Assembly: GCA_964371945.1 (NCBI GenBank)
Contig: CAYJPA010000009.1
Span: forward strand, 1-64,000
Direction: 5' to 3'
Length of the DNA stretch: 64,000 nt
Source of the DNA: CAYJPA01 sp964371945
GTDB lineage: Bacteria; Chloroflexota; Chloroflexia; Thermomicrobiales; UBA6265
A program made the translations under genes and the position numbers. How positions within the stretch are numbered: the stretch's first letter is position 1; every line of letters starts with the position of its first letter. Below, in pieces: positions 8,436 through 16,664 of the stretch. The notes under the pieces were generated by a model. It was not told the DNA's origin and did no database searches. It saw only the letters and a list, made by a program, of their open reading frames with translations.

Positions 8436-8810
8436 ATGCGACTTAAGTATCGGCGAAAGCTAAATCAACGAGAACGGCGGCATCGCCGGGTACGCGCGAA
8501 GGTCAGCGGGACCTCGATGAGGCCCAGACTCAATGTCTTCCGCTCTTCGGCACACATTTACGTGCAGGTGATCGACGACATTGCCGGCCACACGCTCTTC
8601 GCGGCCAGCGATCTTGAGGACGAAGTTCTTCAGATCGCGGGTGAAGGCGCTGCAAAGACGGCCAGGGCAAAGGCAGTCGGCCAGGTTATCGCCAACCGCG
8701 CGAAGGCCGGCGGGGTCGGTGCGGTCGTGTTCGATCGAGGCGGCTTCCTTTATCACGGCCGGATCAAAGCTGTAGCCGACGGCGCGCGTGAAGCAGGATT
8801 GGATTTCTAG
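8436..8810 (+). CDS. rplR: 50S ribosomal protein L18 (uL18)
   Basis: The product is 124 residues from ATG at 8436; a GTG at 8424 is in frame, but GGAGA (8426-8430) favours 8436. L18 binds 5S rRNA together with L5. The basic N-terminus RRKLNQRERRHRRVRAKVSG, the RPRLNVFRSSAHIYVQVIDD strand and the C-terminal VVFDRGGFLYHGRIKAVADG motif define the family. Confidence 0.95.
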   Translation: MRLKYRRKLNQRERRHRRVRAKVSGTSMRPRLNVFRSSAHIYVQVIDDIAGHTLFAASDLEDEVLQIAGEGAAKTARAKAVGQVIANRAKAGGVGAVVFDRGGFLYHGRIKAVADGAREAGLDF

Positions 8811-8861
8811 ATCGAATCGGCGCGCCTACGATGGGCGCGGATTCGACGAGCGGAGCGAAGC

Positions 8862-9533
8862 ATGGATCGAGATGATCGCGGATCGCGACGACGTTCCGAC
8901 GGAGAAGGCTCCGAGCTTGAGGAACGGGTCGTACAAATCAATCGTGTATCGAAGGTGGTCAAGGGTGGCCGCCGCTTCAGTTTCGGCAGCCTTGTGGTTG
9001 TCGGAGACGGCAAGGGCCGCGTCGGCGTCGGATTGGGCAAAGCCGGCGAAGTGCCGGATTCGATCCGCAAAGGCGTCGAGGCCGCGAAAAAGTCGATGAT
9101 CCTTGTGCCGCTCTCCGGTACGACGATTCCGCATACGGTCGAAGAGCGATTCGGCGCGGCAAGCGTTTTGCTGAAGCCGGCAGCCCCGGGAACGGGTGTG
9201 ATCGCGGGCGGAGGCGCACGGGCTGTACTGGAAGCCGCCGGTGTCAAGGATGTGCTGACGAAGGCACATGGCAGCAGCAATCCGATCAACATCGTTCGCG
9301 CGACATTGAAGGCGTTGATGGCGTTGGAATCCGCTGACGCCGTGTCCGCGCGACGCCGGCTCGGGCGGCCGATTCGACGAGCCATGACGACCCAGGTCGC
9401 CAGCGCGGTCGTGGCACGGCCCGTTCAGGGCGGTTCGGCTCCGGCCGAGCGACCATCGCAGGGTGGTCGCGGCGGTCGGGGTGGCCCGGGCGGCGGCGGC
9501 GGTGGCCGGCGCCCAAGGAGTGAGAATTCGTGA
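8862..9533 (+). CDS. rpsE: 30S ribosomal protein S5 (uS5)
   Basis: The product is 223 residues, longer than the usual 165-170. The additions are a charged N-terminus and a C-terminal tail of about 45 residues rich in Gly, Arg, Pro and Gln. S5 affects decoding accuracy and mRNA entry. The core has VVKGGRRFSFGSLVVVGDG, GLGKAGEVPDSIRKG and GVIAGGGARAVLEAAGV. The upstream ribosome-binding site is weak. It overlaps rpmD by four bases (GTGA). Confidence 0.95.
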   Translation: MDRDDRGSRRRSDGEGSELEERVVQINRVSKVVKGGRRFSFGSLVVVGDGKGRVGVGLGKAGEVPDSIRKGVEAAKKSMILVPLSGTTIPHTVEERFGAASVLLKPAAPGTGVIAGGGARAVLEAAGVKDVLTKAHGSSNPINIVRATLKALMALESADAVSARRRLGRPIRRAMTTQVASAVVARPVQGGSAPAERPSQGGRGGRGGPGGGGGGRRPRSENS

Positions 9534-9739
9534 GCGCCGAACAGCAGTGCACCCGGGGCCGGATCAAAGTGACGTTGGTGCGAAGCACCATTGGCCGGCC
9601 AAAGAACCAGGAATTGACCGTTCGCGCCCTCGGATTGAGGAAGCTGCATTCAACGGTTGAGCTTCCGGACACCGATTCGGTTCGTGGGATGGTGACCAAG
9701 GTGAATCACCTGGTCGATGTCCAGGAAGTCGAAGAGTAG
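9530..9739 (+). CDS. rpmD: 50S ribosomal protein L30 (uL30)
   Basis: The product is 69 residues, the usual size for the short bacterial L30. The GTG start overlaps the rpsE stop. KVTLVRSTIGRPKNQELTVRALGLRKLHSTV is the family core, followed by DTDSVRGMVTKVNHLV. L30 is absent from some bacterial lineages, so its retention here is informative. AAGGAGTGAG inside rpsE supplies the ribosome-binding site. Confidence 0.95.
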   Translation: MSAEQQCTRGRIKVTLVRSTIGRPKNQELTVRALGLRKLHSTVELPDTDSVRGMVTKVNHLVDVQEVEE

Positions 9740-9812
9740 GCGTCCGTTCCATGGAGCGCCGCCGTTCGGCGGAAAAGTCCGCGCCGGTGGGCGCAGAGGA
9801 ATGAGAAGAGCG

Positions 9813-10388
9813 ATGCCATTCAATCTATCGGACCTGATTCCCAACGAGGGATCCAATCAGAAACGAAAGCGAGTCGGTCGCGGCACCGGTAGTGGACACG
9901 GCAAGACCTCCGGCCGGGGCACCAAGGGTCAGAAGTCGCGGTCAGGACCGGGCGTTCGCGCCGGCTTTGAAGGCGGCCAGCTTCCAATCCAGAAGCGAAT
10001 GCCGTACAAGCGGGGCTTCACCAATATCTACAAAGCGGATTGGGAAGTGGTCAATCTTGGCCTGATCGACGAGCTCGGCTTCACCGGCGAAGTAACGCCC
10101 AAGGTTCTCTACGATCGCGGTGTGATCCGCGGTCTGGAGTTCCCAGTCAAGATTCTTGGCGACGGCGAGATCACTCGCGCGCTTCAAATCACAGCGCACG
10201 CTGTGTCCGAGCCGGCGAAAGAGCGGATCGAGGCGGCCGGCGGTTCGGTCACATTGATCGAGCGCACCGATCGTTGGGTCACCGCACGTCCGCGCAGTCG
10301 CAAACTGCCAATTAACAGCGAGATGAAGAAAGCACGGTTTGGAAAAGTCGGCGGCCCAACCAGCCGAGAGGACTTCTCCGGCAACTAG
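9813..10388 (+). CDS. rplO: 50S ribosomal protein L15 (uL15), C-terminally extended
   Basis: The product is 191 residues from ATG at 9813, compared with about 145-150 in most bacteria. The N-terminal glycine-rich part GRGTGSGHGKTSGRGTKGQ and GFEGGQLPIQKRMPYKRGF are standard. The canonical end, AAGGSVTLI, falls near residue 149, and about 42 further residues follow, basic and aromatic at first. An ATG at 9801 is also in frame with GCAGAGG before it, so the start is not certain. secY follows 16 bases later. Confidence 0.94.
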   Translation: MPFNLSDLIPNEGSNQKRKRVGRGTGSGHGKTSGRGTKGQKSRSGPGVRAGFEGGQLPIQKRMPYKRGFTNIYKADWEVVNLGLIDELGFTGEVTPKVLYDRGVIRGLEFPVKILGDGEITRALQITAHAVSEPAKERIEAAGGSVTLIERTDRWVTARPRSRKLPINSEMKKARFGKVGGPTSREDFSGN

Positions 10389-10404
10389 GTAGGGAGCAAT
10401 CGAT

Positions 10405-11721
10405 ATGCTCGAGGCCGTAATCAGCGCATTCAAGATCCCGGATCTTCGGCGGAAGATTCTGTTTACGCTGGCGATGCTGGTGATCTTCCGATTCATCGCC
10501 AGTATCCCCGTGCCCGGGGTCGATCGCGGTGAGCTCGCGGATTACATCGACAATAACCAGCTACTCGGAGTGCTCAACCTCTTCTCGGGTAGCGGTCTCA
10601 AGAACTTCTCGATTGTCGCGCTCGGCGTTTATCCCTACATCACGGCGTCGATCATCATGCAGTTGATGACGCCGATCATTCCGCGGTTGAATGAGCTCTC
10701 AAACGAAGGTCAAGGTGGTCGCAACAAGATCAACCAGTACACACATTGGTTGACGGTGCCACTCGCTTTCCTTCAAGGTTACGGCCACGCTTTGCTTTTC
10801 TCCCGAACCACTGGTTCAAACGGGCTCCCGCTGCTCGAGGGCTTCGGGTTGTTCAATTCGGACACGTTTGTTCCGACGCTCGCAATCCTGATGTCCATGA
10901 CCGCCGGCACGATGTTGTTGGTTTGGATCGGCGAATTGATCACCGAGAATGGGATCGGCAACGGCGTTTCGATCATCATCTTCGGCGGGATCGTGGCGAG
11001 CTTGCCGAGCGCTGTCGGTCAGTTGGCCTCCGGTAATTCGACTCAGAACAACCTCATCGGCATTGTGATGTTCGCGATCATCGCCCTAGTGACGGTGGTT
11101 GGCATCATTCTGATCAACGAGGGCCAGCGCCGAATCCCGGTCCACCACGCGAAGAGGATCCGCGGTGGACGTCAATACGGTGGCAACACCACATTCATCC
11201 CGCTACGAGTCAATTCGGCCGGCATGATTCCGCTGATCTTCGCGGTCAGCATCATGGTCTTCCCGGGCATGGTGGCCAACTTCCTGTCGAGCTCGAACCG
11301 GGAAGGCGTGCGCGACTTCGGTGGCACCTTGACGCGGTTCTTTAGCCCACAGAGTTTCCAATACAACATCGTCTACTTCCTGATGGTGGTCGGATTCACA
11401 TACTTCTACACCATGGTGATTTTCCAACAACAGAAGATCCCCGAAAACCTGCAGCGTCAGGGAGCGTTCATTCCCGGAGTGCGCCCCGGACGTAATACCG
11501 CGCTCTATCTGATGCGCGTGCTGACGCGAATCACGCTGATTGGCGCGCTCTTCCTGGGTCTAGTCGCGATCTTGCCGTTCATCGCTTCACGGATCACCGG
11601 CGTGAACACGCTGCTCCTGAGCGCGACATCGCTGCTAATCGTGGTCGGTGTGGCGATAGATACCATGCGGCAGCTTGAAGCGCAGCTGATGATGCGGAAC
11701 TACGAAGGCTTCATCAAGTAG
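10405..11721 (+). CDS. secY: Protein translocase subunit SecY
   Basis: The product is 438 residues, the normal SecY length with ten membrane spans. It forms the channel of the SecYEG translocon. The plug and early region SIPVPGVDRGEL, the conserved LFSGSGLKNFSIVALGVYPYI segment, the cytosolic loop QRRIPVHHAKR and the late loop around RPGRNTALYLMRVLTRIT are recognisable. AGGGAGC lies before the ATG. secY is followed by adk, as in most bacteria. Confidence 0.98.
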   Translation: MLEAVISAFKIPDLRRKILFTLAMLVIFRFIASIPVPGVDRGELADYIDNNQLLGVLNLFSGSGLKNFSIVALGVYPYITASIIMQLMTPIIPRLNELSNEGQGGRNKINQYTHWLTVPLAFLQGYGHALLFSRTTGSNGLPLLEGFGLFNSDTFVPTLAILMSMTAGTMLLVWIGELITENGIGNGVSIIIFGGIVASLPSAVGQLASGNSTQNNLIGIVMFAIIALVTVVGIILINEGQRRIPVHHAKRIRGGRQYGGNTTFIPLRVNSAGMIPLIFAVSIMVFPGMVANFLSSSNREGVRDFGGTLTRFFSPQSFQYNIVYFLMVVGFTYFYTMVIFQQQKIPENLQRQGAFIPGVRPGRNTALYLMRVLTRITLIGALFLGLVAILPFIASRITGVNTLLLSATSLLIVVGVAIDTMRQLEAQLMMRNYEGFIK

Positions 11722-11781
11722 CCCCGTTGGCCGGCCGGAAGTGAGATTCCGACCGGCCATGCCAGAACACGAAGGCGATCG

Positions 11782-12459
11782 ATGCACGTTATTTTGATGG
11801 GGGCGCAGGGCGCGGGTAAAGGCACGCAAGCTGAGCGCATTGCCCCGCGTTACAAACTCGCCCATCTTTCGACCGGCGAACTGTTCCGGACGGAGATCGC
11901 GCGTGGATCCGAGCTGGGAGCACGCTTGAAGGGGATTCTCGACCGCGGCGAGCTTGTGCCAGACGACCTCACGATCAGTATCGTTGACGCGAAGCTACGG
12001 GACATTTCGCGGGGCGCCGAGCCTCGAGACGGTGCTCTGTTCGATGGGTTCCCGCGAACGGCCGCTCAGGCGGAAGGCCTAGACAAGGTCCTCGAAGCTC
12101 GCGGTGAGCAGATCGACCGTGTAGTCGAGGTTTTCGTTCCGCGCGAGAAGCTGATCGAACGCCTGTCGGGTCGCCGGATTTGTCCTAAATGCGGCGCGAC
12201 GTACCACCTCGAGTTCAATCCGCCGGCGGTGGATCACATCTGCGATCGATGTGGCACCGCATTGGTGCAGCGACCTGACGACACACCCGATGCGATTAAT
12301 CGACGACTTGATATCTATTTTTCGCAGACAGAGCCATTGCTCGAGTACTACCGGTCGAGAGGCGTTCTGAAGCGAGTCGATGGCGACCAACAAATCGACG
12401 TCGTGACGCGGGCGATCTTCAAGGCGATCGATGCTTCGGCCGCGCGGGTCAAGGCATAG
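11782..12459 (+). CDS. adk: Adenylate kinase with zinc-binding lid
   Basis: The product is 225 residues. It catalyses ATP + AMP to 2 ADP in the cytosol. The P-loop is MGAQGAGKGTQAERIA, followed by HLSTGELFR, and FDGFPRTAAQAEGL is the AMP-binding motif. The lid domain carries CPKC and CDRC pairs, the four-cysteine zinc site of Gram-positive type kinases. It is separated from map by five bases and is probably coupled to it. Confidence 0.98.
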   Translation: MHVILMGAQGAGKGTQAERIAPRYKLAHLSTGELFRTEIARGSELGARLKGILDRGELVPDDLTISIVDAKLRDISRGAEPRDGALFDGFPRTAAQAEGLDKVLEARGEQIDRVVEVFVPREKLIERLSGRRICPKCGATYHLEFNPPAVDHICDRCGTALVQRPDDTPDAINRRLDIYFSQTEPLLEYYRSRGVLKRVDGDQQIDVVTRAIFKAIDASAARVKA

Positions 12460-12464
12460 AGACG

Positions 12465-13232
12465 ATGGCAGTTACGATCAAAAACAGTCGTGAAATCGAT
12501 AAGATGCGAGAAGCGGGCAAGGTCGTGGCCATTGTCCATCAGCGGATCGTGGAAGCACTTGCTCCTGGGATGACCACGCAAGATCTTGACGATATCGCGC
12601 GCGATTCGTTCGAGGAGATGGGAGCCGGGTCCTCGTTTCTGAATCATCACGGCTTTACTGGACGGATCTGCGCGTCGATCAACGAGGAGATCGTGCACGG
12701 CATTCCGGGCAATCGGCGTTTGCGAGACGGTGACATCATTTCGGTCGACATCGGCGCCACGATCGGTGGATACCACGGCGACTCGGCCTGGACCTACGGA
12801 GTCGGATCGATCTCGCCCGATGCGGCGCGGCTCCTGAGGGATACCGAAGAGGCGCTCTATCTTGGTGTCGCGCAGGCAAGAGCGGGGAACCGTCTCGGCG
12901 CGATTGGGCATGCCGTCGAGCAGTTCGCGGTCGGTCTAGGGTATGGGCTGGTCCGCGAATATGGAGGACATGGGATCGGGCGGCAGATGTGGGAGGAACC
13001 GCACGTCGCAAACCACGGCGACCCAAATCGAGGGGTTCTGCTCCGTCCTGGAATGACGCTGGCGATCGAGCCGATGCTCAATCTCGGCGGCGATGAGACC
13101 AAGGTGCTCGCCGACGGCTGGACGGTGATTACGCAGGACAAGTCGTTGTCGGCCCATTTCGAGCATACGGTCGTGATTACGACAGGAGAGCCCGAAATCT
13201 TGACGAAAAGACTGGCAGCAGTGGTACACTAA
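12465..13232 (+). CDS. map: Methionine aminopeptidase, type I
   Basis: The product is 255 residues. It removes the initiator methionine from nascent proteins with a dinuclear metal centre. Metal-ligand motifs are present: ISVDIGATIGGYHGD with two aspartates, GHGIGRQMWEEPHV with the histidine, IEPMLNLGG and AHFEHTVVI with the glutamates. There is no N-terminal zinc finger, so it is class Ia. In most bacteria infA follows map; here rpmJ follows. Confidence 0.97.
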   Translation: MAVTIKNSREIDKMREAGKVVAIVHQRIVEALAPGMTTQDLDDIARDSFEEMGAGSSFLNHHGFTGRICASINEEIVHGIPGNRRLRDGDIISVDIGATIGGYHGDSAWTYGVGSISPDAARLLRDTEEALYLGVAQARAGNRLGAIGHAVEQFAVGLGYGLVREYGGHGIGRQMWEEPHVANHGDPNRGVLLRPGMTLAIEPMLNLGGDETKVLADGWTVITQDKSLSAHFEHTVVITTGEPEILTKRLAAVVH

Positions 13233-13357
13233 CCGTTCCGGCGGATGGTATTGCCATGCGCCGTTCCCGTGTGTGCTGAGATGGCTCGCGGAAAAGTGCT
13301 AAAACCCCGGCCGAACCGGCATGAACCGGATGCCTGGGGAAGAAGGAAAGAAACACG

Positions 13358-13471
13358 ATGAAGGTTTCGGCGTCGGTCGTTCGGCGATGTGAACGGTGCA
13401 AGATCATTCGGCGCAAGGGCATCGTCCGCGTAATTTGCACGAACCCTAAGCACAAACAGCGACAGGGATAG
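13358..13471 (+). CDS. rpmJ: 50S ribosomal protein L36 (bL36)
   Basis: This is a 37-codon gene, ATG at 13358 and TAG at 13469-13471, giving MKVSASVVRRCERCKIIRR and so on to KHKQRQG. The zinc ligands C11, C14, C27 and H32 are all present (C+ form). AGAAGGAAAG precedes the start. It lies directly between map and rpsM, the usual place except that infA is missing before it. L36 helps fold 23S rRNA. Confidence 0.96.
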   Translation: MKVSASVVRRCERCKIIRRKGIVRVICTNPKHKQRQG

Positions 13472-13509
13472 GCTCTTCGCATCGTATCCCGGAACAAGGG
13501 GAATAACAG

Positions 13510-13887
13510 ATGGCGAGAATCGCGGGTGTAGACCTGCCGCGAGAAAAACGTGTCGAGATTGGGCTCACCTATATTTTCGGGATTGGGCTCCATACCAGTC
13601 AGGGATTGTTGACGCGGACGGGTATCAACCCGGACACGCGGATTCGGGACCTGACTGACGACGAAGTCAACCGCTTGCGGGAAGTAATCGACAAAGAGAT
13701 GCGAGTCGAAGGCGATCTTCGACGCGAGATCTCGATGAATATCAAACGCTTGATGGATATCGGTTCGTATCGTGGGTTGAGGCACCGGCGCGGGATGCCA
13801 GTTCGCGGACAGCGAACGCGCACAAACGCGCGCACGCGCCGCGGTCCGAAGCGCGCTATCGGCGTCGGCAAGAAGTCGAAGAAGTAA
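13510..13887 (+). CDS. rpsM: 30S ribosomal protein S13 (uS13)
   Basis: The product is 125 residues, starting MARIAGVDLPREKRVEIGLTY. S13 is in the 30S head and contacts P-site tRNA and the 50S. SYRGLRHRRGMPVRGQRTRTNARTR is the invariant C-terminal signature, and the tail KKSKK is typical. AAGGGGAATAAC gives a ribosome-binding site. It starts the alpha-operon section rpsM-rpsK-rpsD-rpoA-rplQ. Confidence 0.97.
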   Translation: MARIAGVDLPREKRVEIGLTYIFGIGLHTSQGLLTRTGINPDTRIRDLTDDEVNRLREVIDKEMRVEGDLRREISMNIKRLMDIGSYRGLRHRRGMPVRGQRTRTNARTRRGPKRAIGVGKKSKK

Positions 13888-13959
13888 CACTTGATTTGAA
13901 GCGCGCCCGATCTCAGTTGATGGTCGGGCTGCCGCTGTCTAGGGAGGCGTGAGGCAACA

Positions 13960-14379
13960 ATGTCAGAGCGGAAACGCGGTGGCGCCGACAAGGCCAAGGG
14001 GAAGACACGAATTCGGCGACGGGACCGTAAGAACATCCCTCGCGGGCGTGCCTATATCCAGGCGACGTTCAACAACACCATCGTAACCCTCACGGATCCC
14101 GCGGGCAGCGTGATCTCATGGTCGAGCGCTGGAGCCAATGGTTTCAAAGGCTCGCGCAAGAGCACGCCGTACGCCGCCCAAGTGACCGCGGAACAAGCCG
14201 CCCGGCGGGCCATGGAGCATGGTCTTCGCCAGGTGGATGTCTTCGTCAAGGGACCGGGCTCTGGTCGTGAAATGGCGATCCGGGCACTGCAAACAAGCGG
14301 TGTGATGGTGGTCTCGATCACGGATACGACTCCGATTCCGCACAACGGTTGCCGGCCGCCGAAGCGACGGCGTGTCTAG
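13960..14379 (+). CDS. rpsK: 30S ribosomal protein S11 (uS11)
   Basis: The product is 139 residues. S11 lies on the 30S platform near the Shine-Dalgarno helix. YIQATFNNTIVTLTDPAGSV, WSSAGANGFKGSRKSTPYAA and the C-terminal DTTPIPHNGCRPPKRRRV are family motifs. The first 25 residues form a basic, variable extension. GGGAGGCGTGAGG stands before the ATG. Confidence 0.97.
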   Translation: MSERKRGGADKAKGKTRIRRRDRKNIPRGRAYIQATFNNTIVTLTDPAGSVISWSSAGANGFKGSRKSTPYAAQVTAEQAARRAMEHGLRQVDVFVKGPGSGREMAIRALQTSGVMVVSITDTTPIPHNGCRPPKRRRV

Positions 14380-14432
14380 CTCGCGGATACCTGACCAATC
14401 TTGGTTGATCGTTAAGGAGGATCGACCCGTAC

Positions 14433-15077
14433 ATGGCGCGTTATACCGGACCTGTCTGCCGTCTTTGCCGGCGTGAAGGAACAAAGCTTTATTTGAAGGG
14501 AGCGCGTTGCGATGGGCCGAAGTGCCCGATCGTGAAACGCGTGCCCGCCAAGAATTACCCACCCGGCCAGCACGGCCAGCGGCGCACCCGCCGCCCATCG
14601 GAGTATGGGCTGCAGCTCCGCGAAAAGCAGAAGGTGCGGCGTTACTACGGCGTTTTGGAGAGTCAGTTCCATAAGCATTACGTGGAAGCGGAGCGCCAAG
14701 GCGGCGTTACCGGTGACAACCTCCTTCAGATCTTAGAGACGCGATTGGACAATGTCGTGTTCCGAATGGGATTCGCCGATTCCCGTCGTCAGGCCCGACA
14801 ACTCGTCCGTCACGGTCACTTCGTTGTCAACGGACGCAAAACGAATATTCCTTCGTTCATCGTCCGCCCAAATGATGAGATTCGTGTTCGGACCGAGAGT
14901 CGAACGCGCGAGTACTTCAAGGATTTCGGCGAGGTGCTCTCGACCAAACGGGCGCCAGAATGGCTCAGCGTGAATGTTGGAGATTTGGGCGGCAAGGTGT
15001 TGAACCTGCCCGCGCGAGACCAGATCGAAGTTCCGGCATTCAACGAATCGCTGATCGTTGAGTACTACAGCCGGTAG
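14433..15077 (+). CDS. rpsD: 30S ribosomal protein S4, zinc type (uS4)
   Basis: The product is 214 residues. S4 nucleates 30S assembly and affects decoding fidelity. The N-terminal domain has a four-cysteine zinc site: CRLC near residues 9-12, then C and C in ARCDGPKCP. The S4 RNA-binding domain follows as RLDNVVFRMGFADSRRQARQ and HGHFVVNGRKTNIPS. AAGGAGG (14414-14420) precedes the ATG. Confidence 0.97.
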   Translation: MARYTGPVCRLCRREGTKLYLKGARCDGPKCPIVKRVPAKNYPPGQHGQRRTRRPSEYGLQLREKQKVRRYYGVLESQFHKHYVEAERQGGVTGDNLLQILETRLDNVVFRMGFADSRRQARQLVRHGHFVVNGRKTNIPSFIVRPNDEIRVRTESRTREYFKDFGEVLSTKRAPEWLSVNVGDLGGKVLNLPARDQIEVPAFNESLIVEYYSR

Positions 15078-15164
15078 GGCAATGTTGTGTGGTTGGTCGT
15101 TGCCGGCTCTCGAAGCAAATGTGTGACCAGTCCAACACGATAGCCACTAAGGAGGCGATCCCGG

Positions 15165-16283
15165 TTGTTCGAAAAGCCGCAGTTCCGAATTGAAACAATC
15201 GAGTCCGGTCTGAATTATGGCCGGTACAAGGTGGAGCCGCTCGAGCCTGGTTATGGCACGACGCTCGGCAACGCCCTTCGGCGCATCTTGCTCCGCTCCC
15301 TCGAGGGCGTGGCGATCTCCCGCGTGCGCATCGATGGCGTTTGGCATGAGTTTGCGACCGTCAACAACGTCCGCGAGGATGTGGTTGAAATTGTGCTCAA
15401 CCTTAAGCGCATTCGACTCAAGCGCCAGATCGAAATGAATGGCGAAGCGCGCGCTCATCTCTATGTTCGCGGCGATGTTGCCGGCGAACGTGTCGTGACC
15501 GCGGGCGATATCGCCTGGCCGTCCGAGGTTGACGTGATCAACCCGGAGCAGCCGATCGCAACGCTCACCGCGTCCGATGCGATTCTCGACATGGATCTCT
15601 GGATCACTCGCGACCGCGGCTACCGCTCGGCGGAAGCGCAGGAGACCTATTCGCTCGGTGAGATTCCGATCGATGCCATCTTTACGCCGATCCAGAAGGT
15701 CAACTTCGTGGTTGAGCACACCCGCGTTGGACAGATGACCGACTTCGATCGGTTGATTCTCGAAATCTTGACCGACGGCACGATCGAGCCGGACGATGCG
15801 CTGTCGCAAGCCGCGCAGATTCTGGTCGATCACGCTCGCGTTTTTGCCGATTTCAATCGCAAGGATGCGGACGGCGTGGTCGCGGGCAGTCCATTTATCT
15901 CGGACGAGGTGCACAACAAGCCGCTCGCGGATCTTGGCCTGTCGCCTCGTGTTCTCAACGCACTCCGGAGCCGCCAGATCGACAAGGTTGGTCAGGTGCT
16001 CACCATGGACCCAGATCAACTTCTGTCGATCCGGAATTTCGGTCCACGCTCGCTCAACGAGCTGCGAGAGAAGCTTGCCGAGTTCGGCTATTTGCCGGAG
16101 GGTGAGGTCGGTGTTTTCGGCGCGGGGGAAGGCTATTTTGACGCCCTCGAAAGCGCCGCCGGCGGAGACGAGGGATCGGAAACCGGCGATGTCGGTGCGG
16201 TAATCGCATCGTTGCTGGGTGACGACTTGGTCGGCGACATTGCTGGTCGACCGGCATCTGACGATGAGGACGACGAGCGATGA
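15165..16283 (+). CDS. rpoA: RNA polymerase alpha subunit with acidic C-terminal tail
   Basis: The product is 372 residues from a TTG start, with AAGGAGG at 15149-15155. The N-terminal dimerisation domain has GYTLGNALRRILL-like GYGTTLGNALRRILLRSLEG. The C-terminal domain that contacts UP elements and activators has LSPRVLNALRSRQIDKVG and FGPRSLNELREKL. After the usual end (FGYLPEG, near residue 310) there are about 60 more residues, rich in Gly, Asp and Glu and ending DDEDDER. It overlaps rplQ by four bases (ATGA). Confidence 0.97.
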   Translation: MFEKPQFRIETIESGLNYGRYKVEPLEPGYGTTLGNALRRILLRSLEGVAISRVRIDGVWHEFATVNNVREDVVEIVLNLKRIRLKRQIEMNGEARAHLYVRGDVAGERVVTAGDIAWPSEVDVINPEQPIATLTASDAILDMDLWITRDRGYRSAEAQETYSLGEIPIDAIFTPIQKVNFVVEHTRVGQMTDFDRLILEILTDGTIEPDDALSQAAQILVDHARVFADFNRKDADGVVAGSPFISDEVHNKPLADLGLSPRVLNALRSRQIDKVGQVLTMDPDQLLSIRNFGPRSLNELREKLAEFGYLPEGEVGVFGAGEGYFDALESAAGGDEGSETGDVGAVIASLLGDDLVGDIAGRPASDDEDDER

Positions 16284-16633
16284 GGCACAAGAAAGCCGGG
16301 CGAAAGCTCGGACGTAATCCAGCACAACGCAAAGCGCTGTTCCGGCAGCTTGCGATCTCGATGATCCTGCACGAGCGAATCACCACGACCGAGGCGAAGG
16401 CAAAGAGCATCCGGCCGATCGTCGAGAAGCTCGTCACGATCGCGCGGGAAGATTCGCATGCCCATCGGCGATTGATCATGTCGAAGATCGACAATCCGTT
16501 GGCGACCGCGAAGCTGTTCGAGGTGATTGCTCCTCGATATGACGGCGTGCCGGGCGGTTATACCCGTATTTCCAAGCTGGAGCCGAGACATGGCGATGCA
16601 GCGGCGATGGCTCTGATTGAGTTTGTCGAGTAA
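16280..16633 (+). CDS. rplQ: 50S ribosomal protein L17 (bL17)
   Basis: The product is 117 residues, the normal bL17 size. It starts MRHKKAGRKLGRNPAQRKALF and contains HERITTTEAKAKSIRPIVEKL and GGYTRISKLEPRHGDAAAMALIE. L17 sits near the tunnel exit and contacts L22. The ATG overlaps the rpoA TGA (ATGA), so translation is coupled. Confidence 0.97.
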   Translation: MRHKKAGRKLGRNPAQRKALFRQLAISMILHERITTTEAKAKSIRPIVEKLVTIAREDSHAHRRLIMSKIDNPLATAKLFEVIAPRYDGVPGGYTRISKLEPRHGDAAAMALIEFVE

Positions 16634-16664
16634 CGAGGTTCTCGAGGAGGATCGTCGGCCGGTA

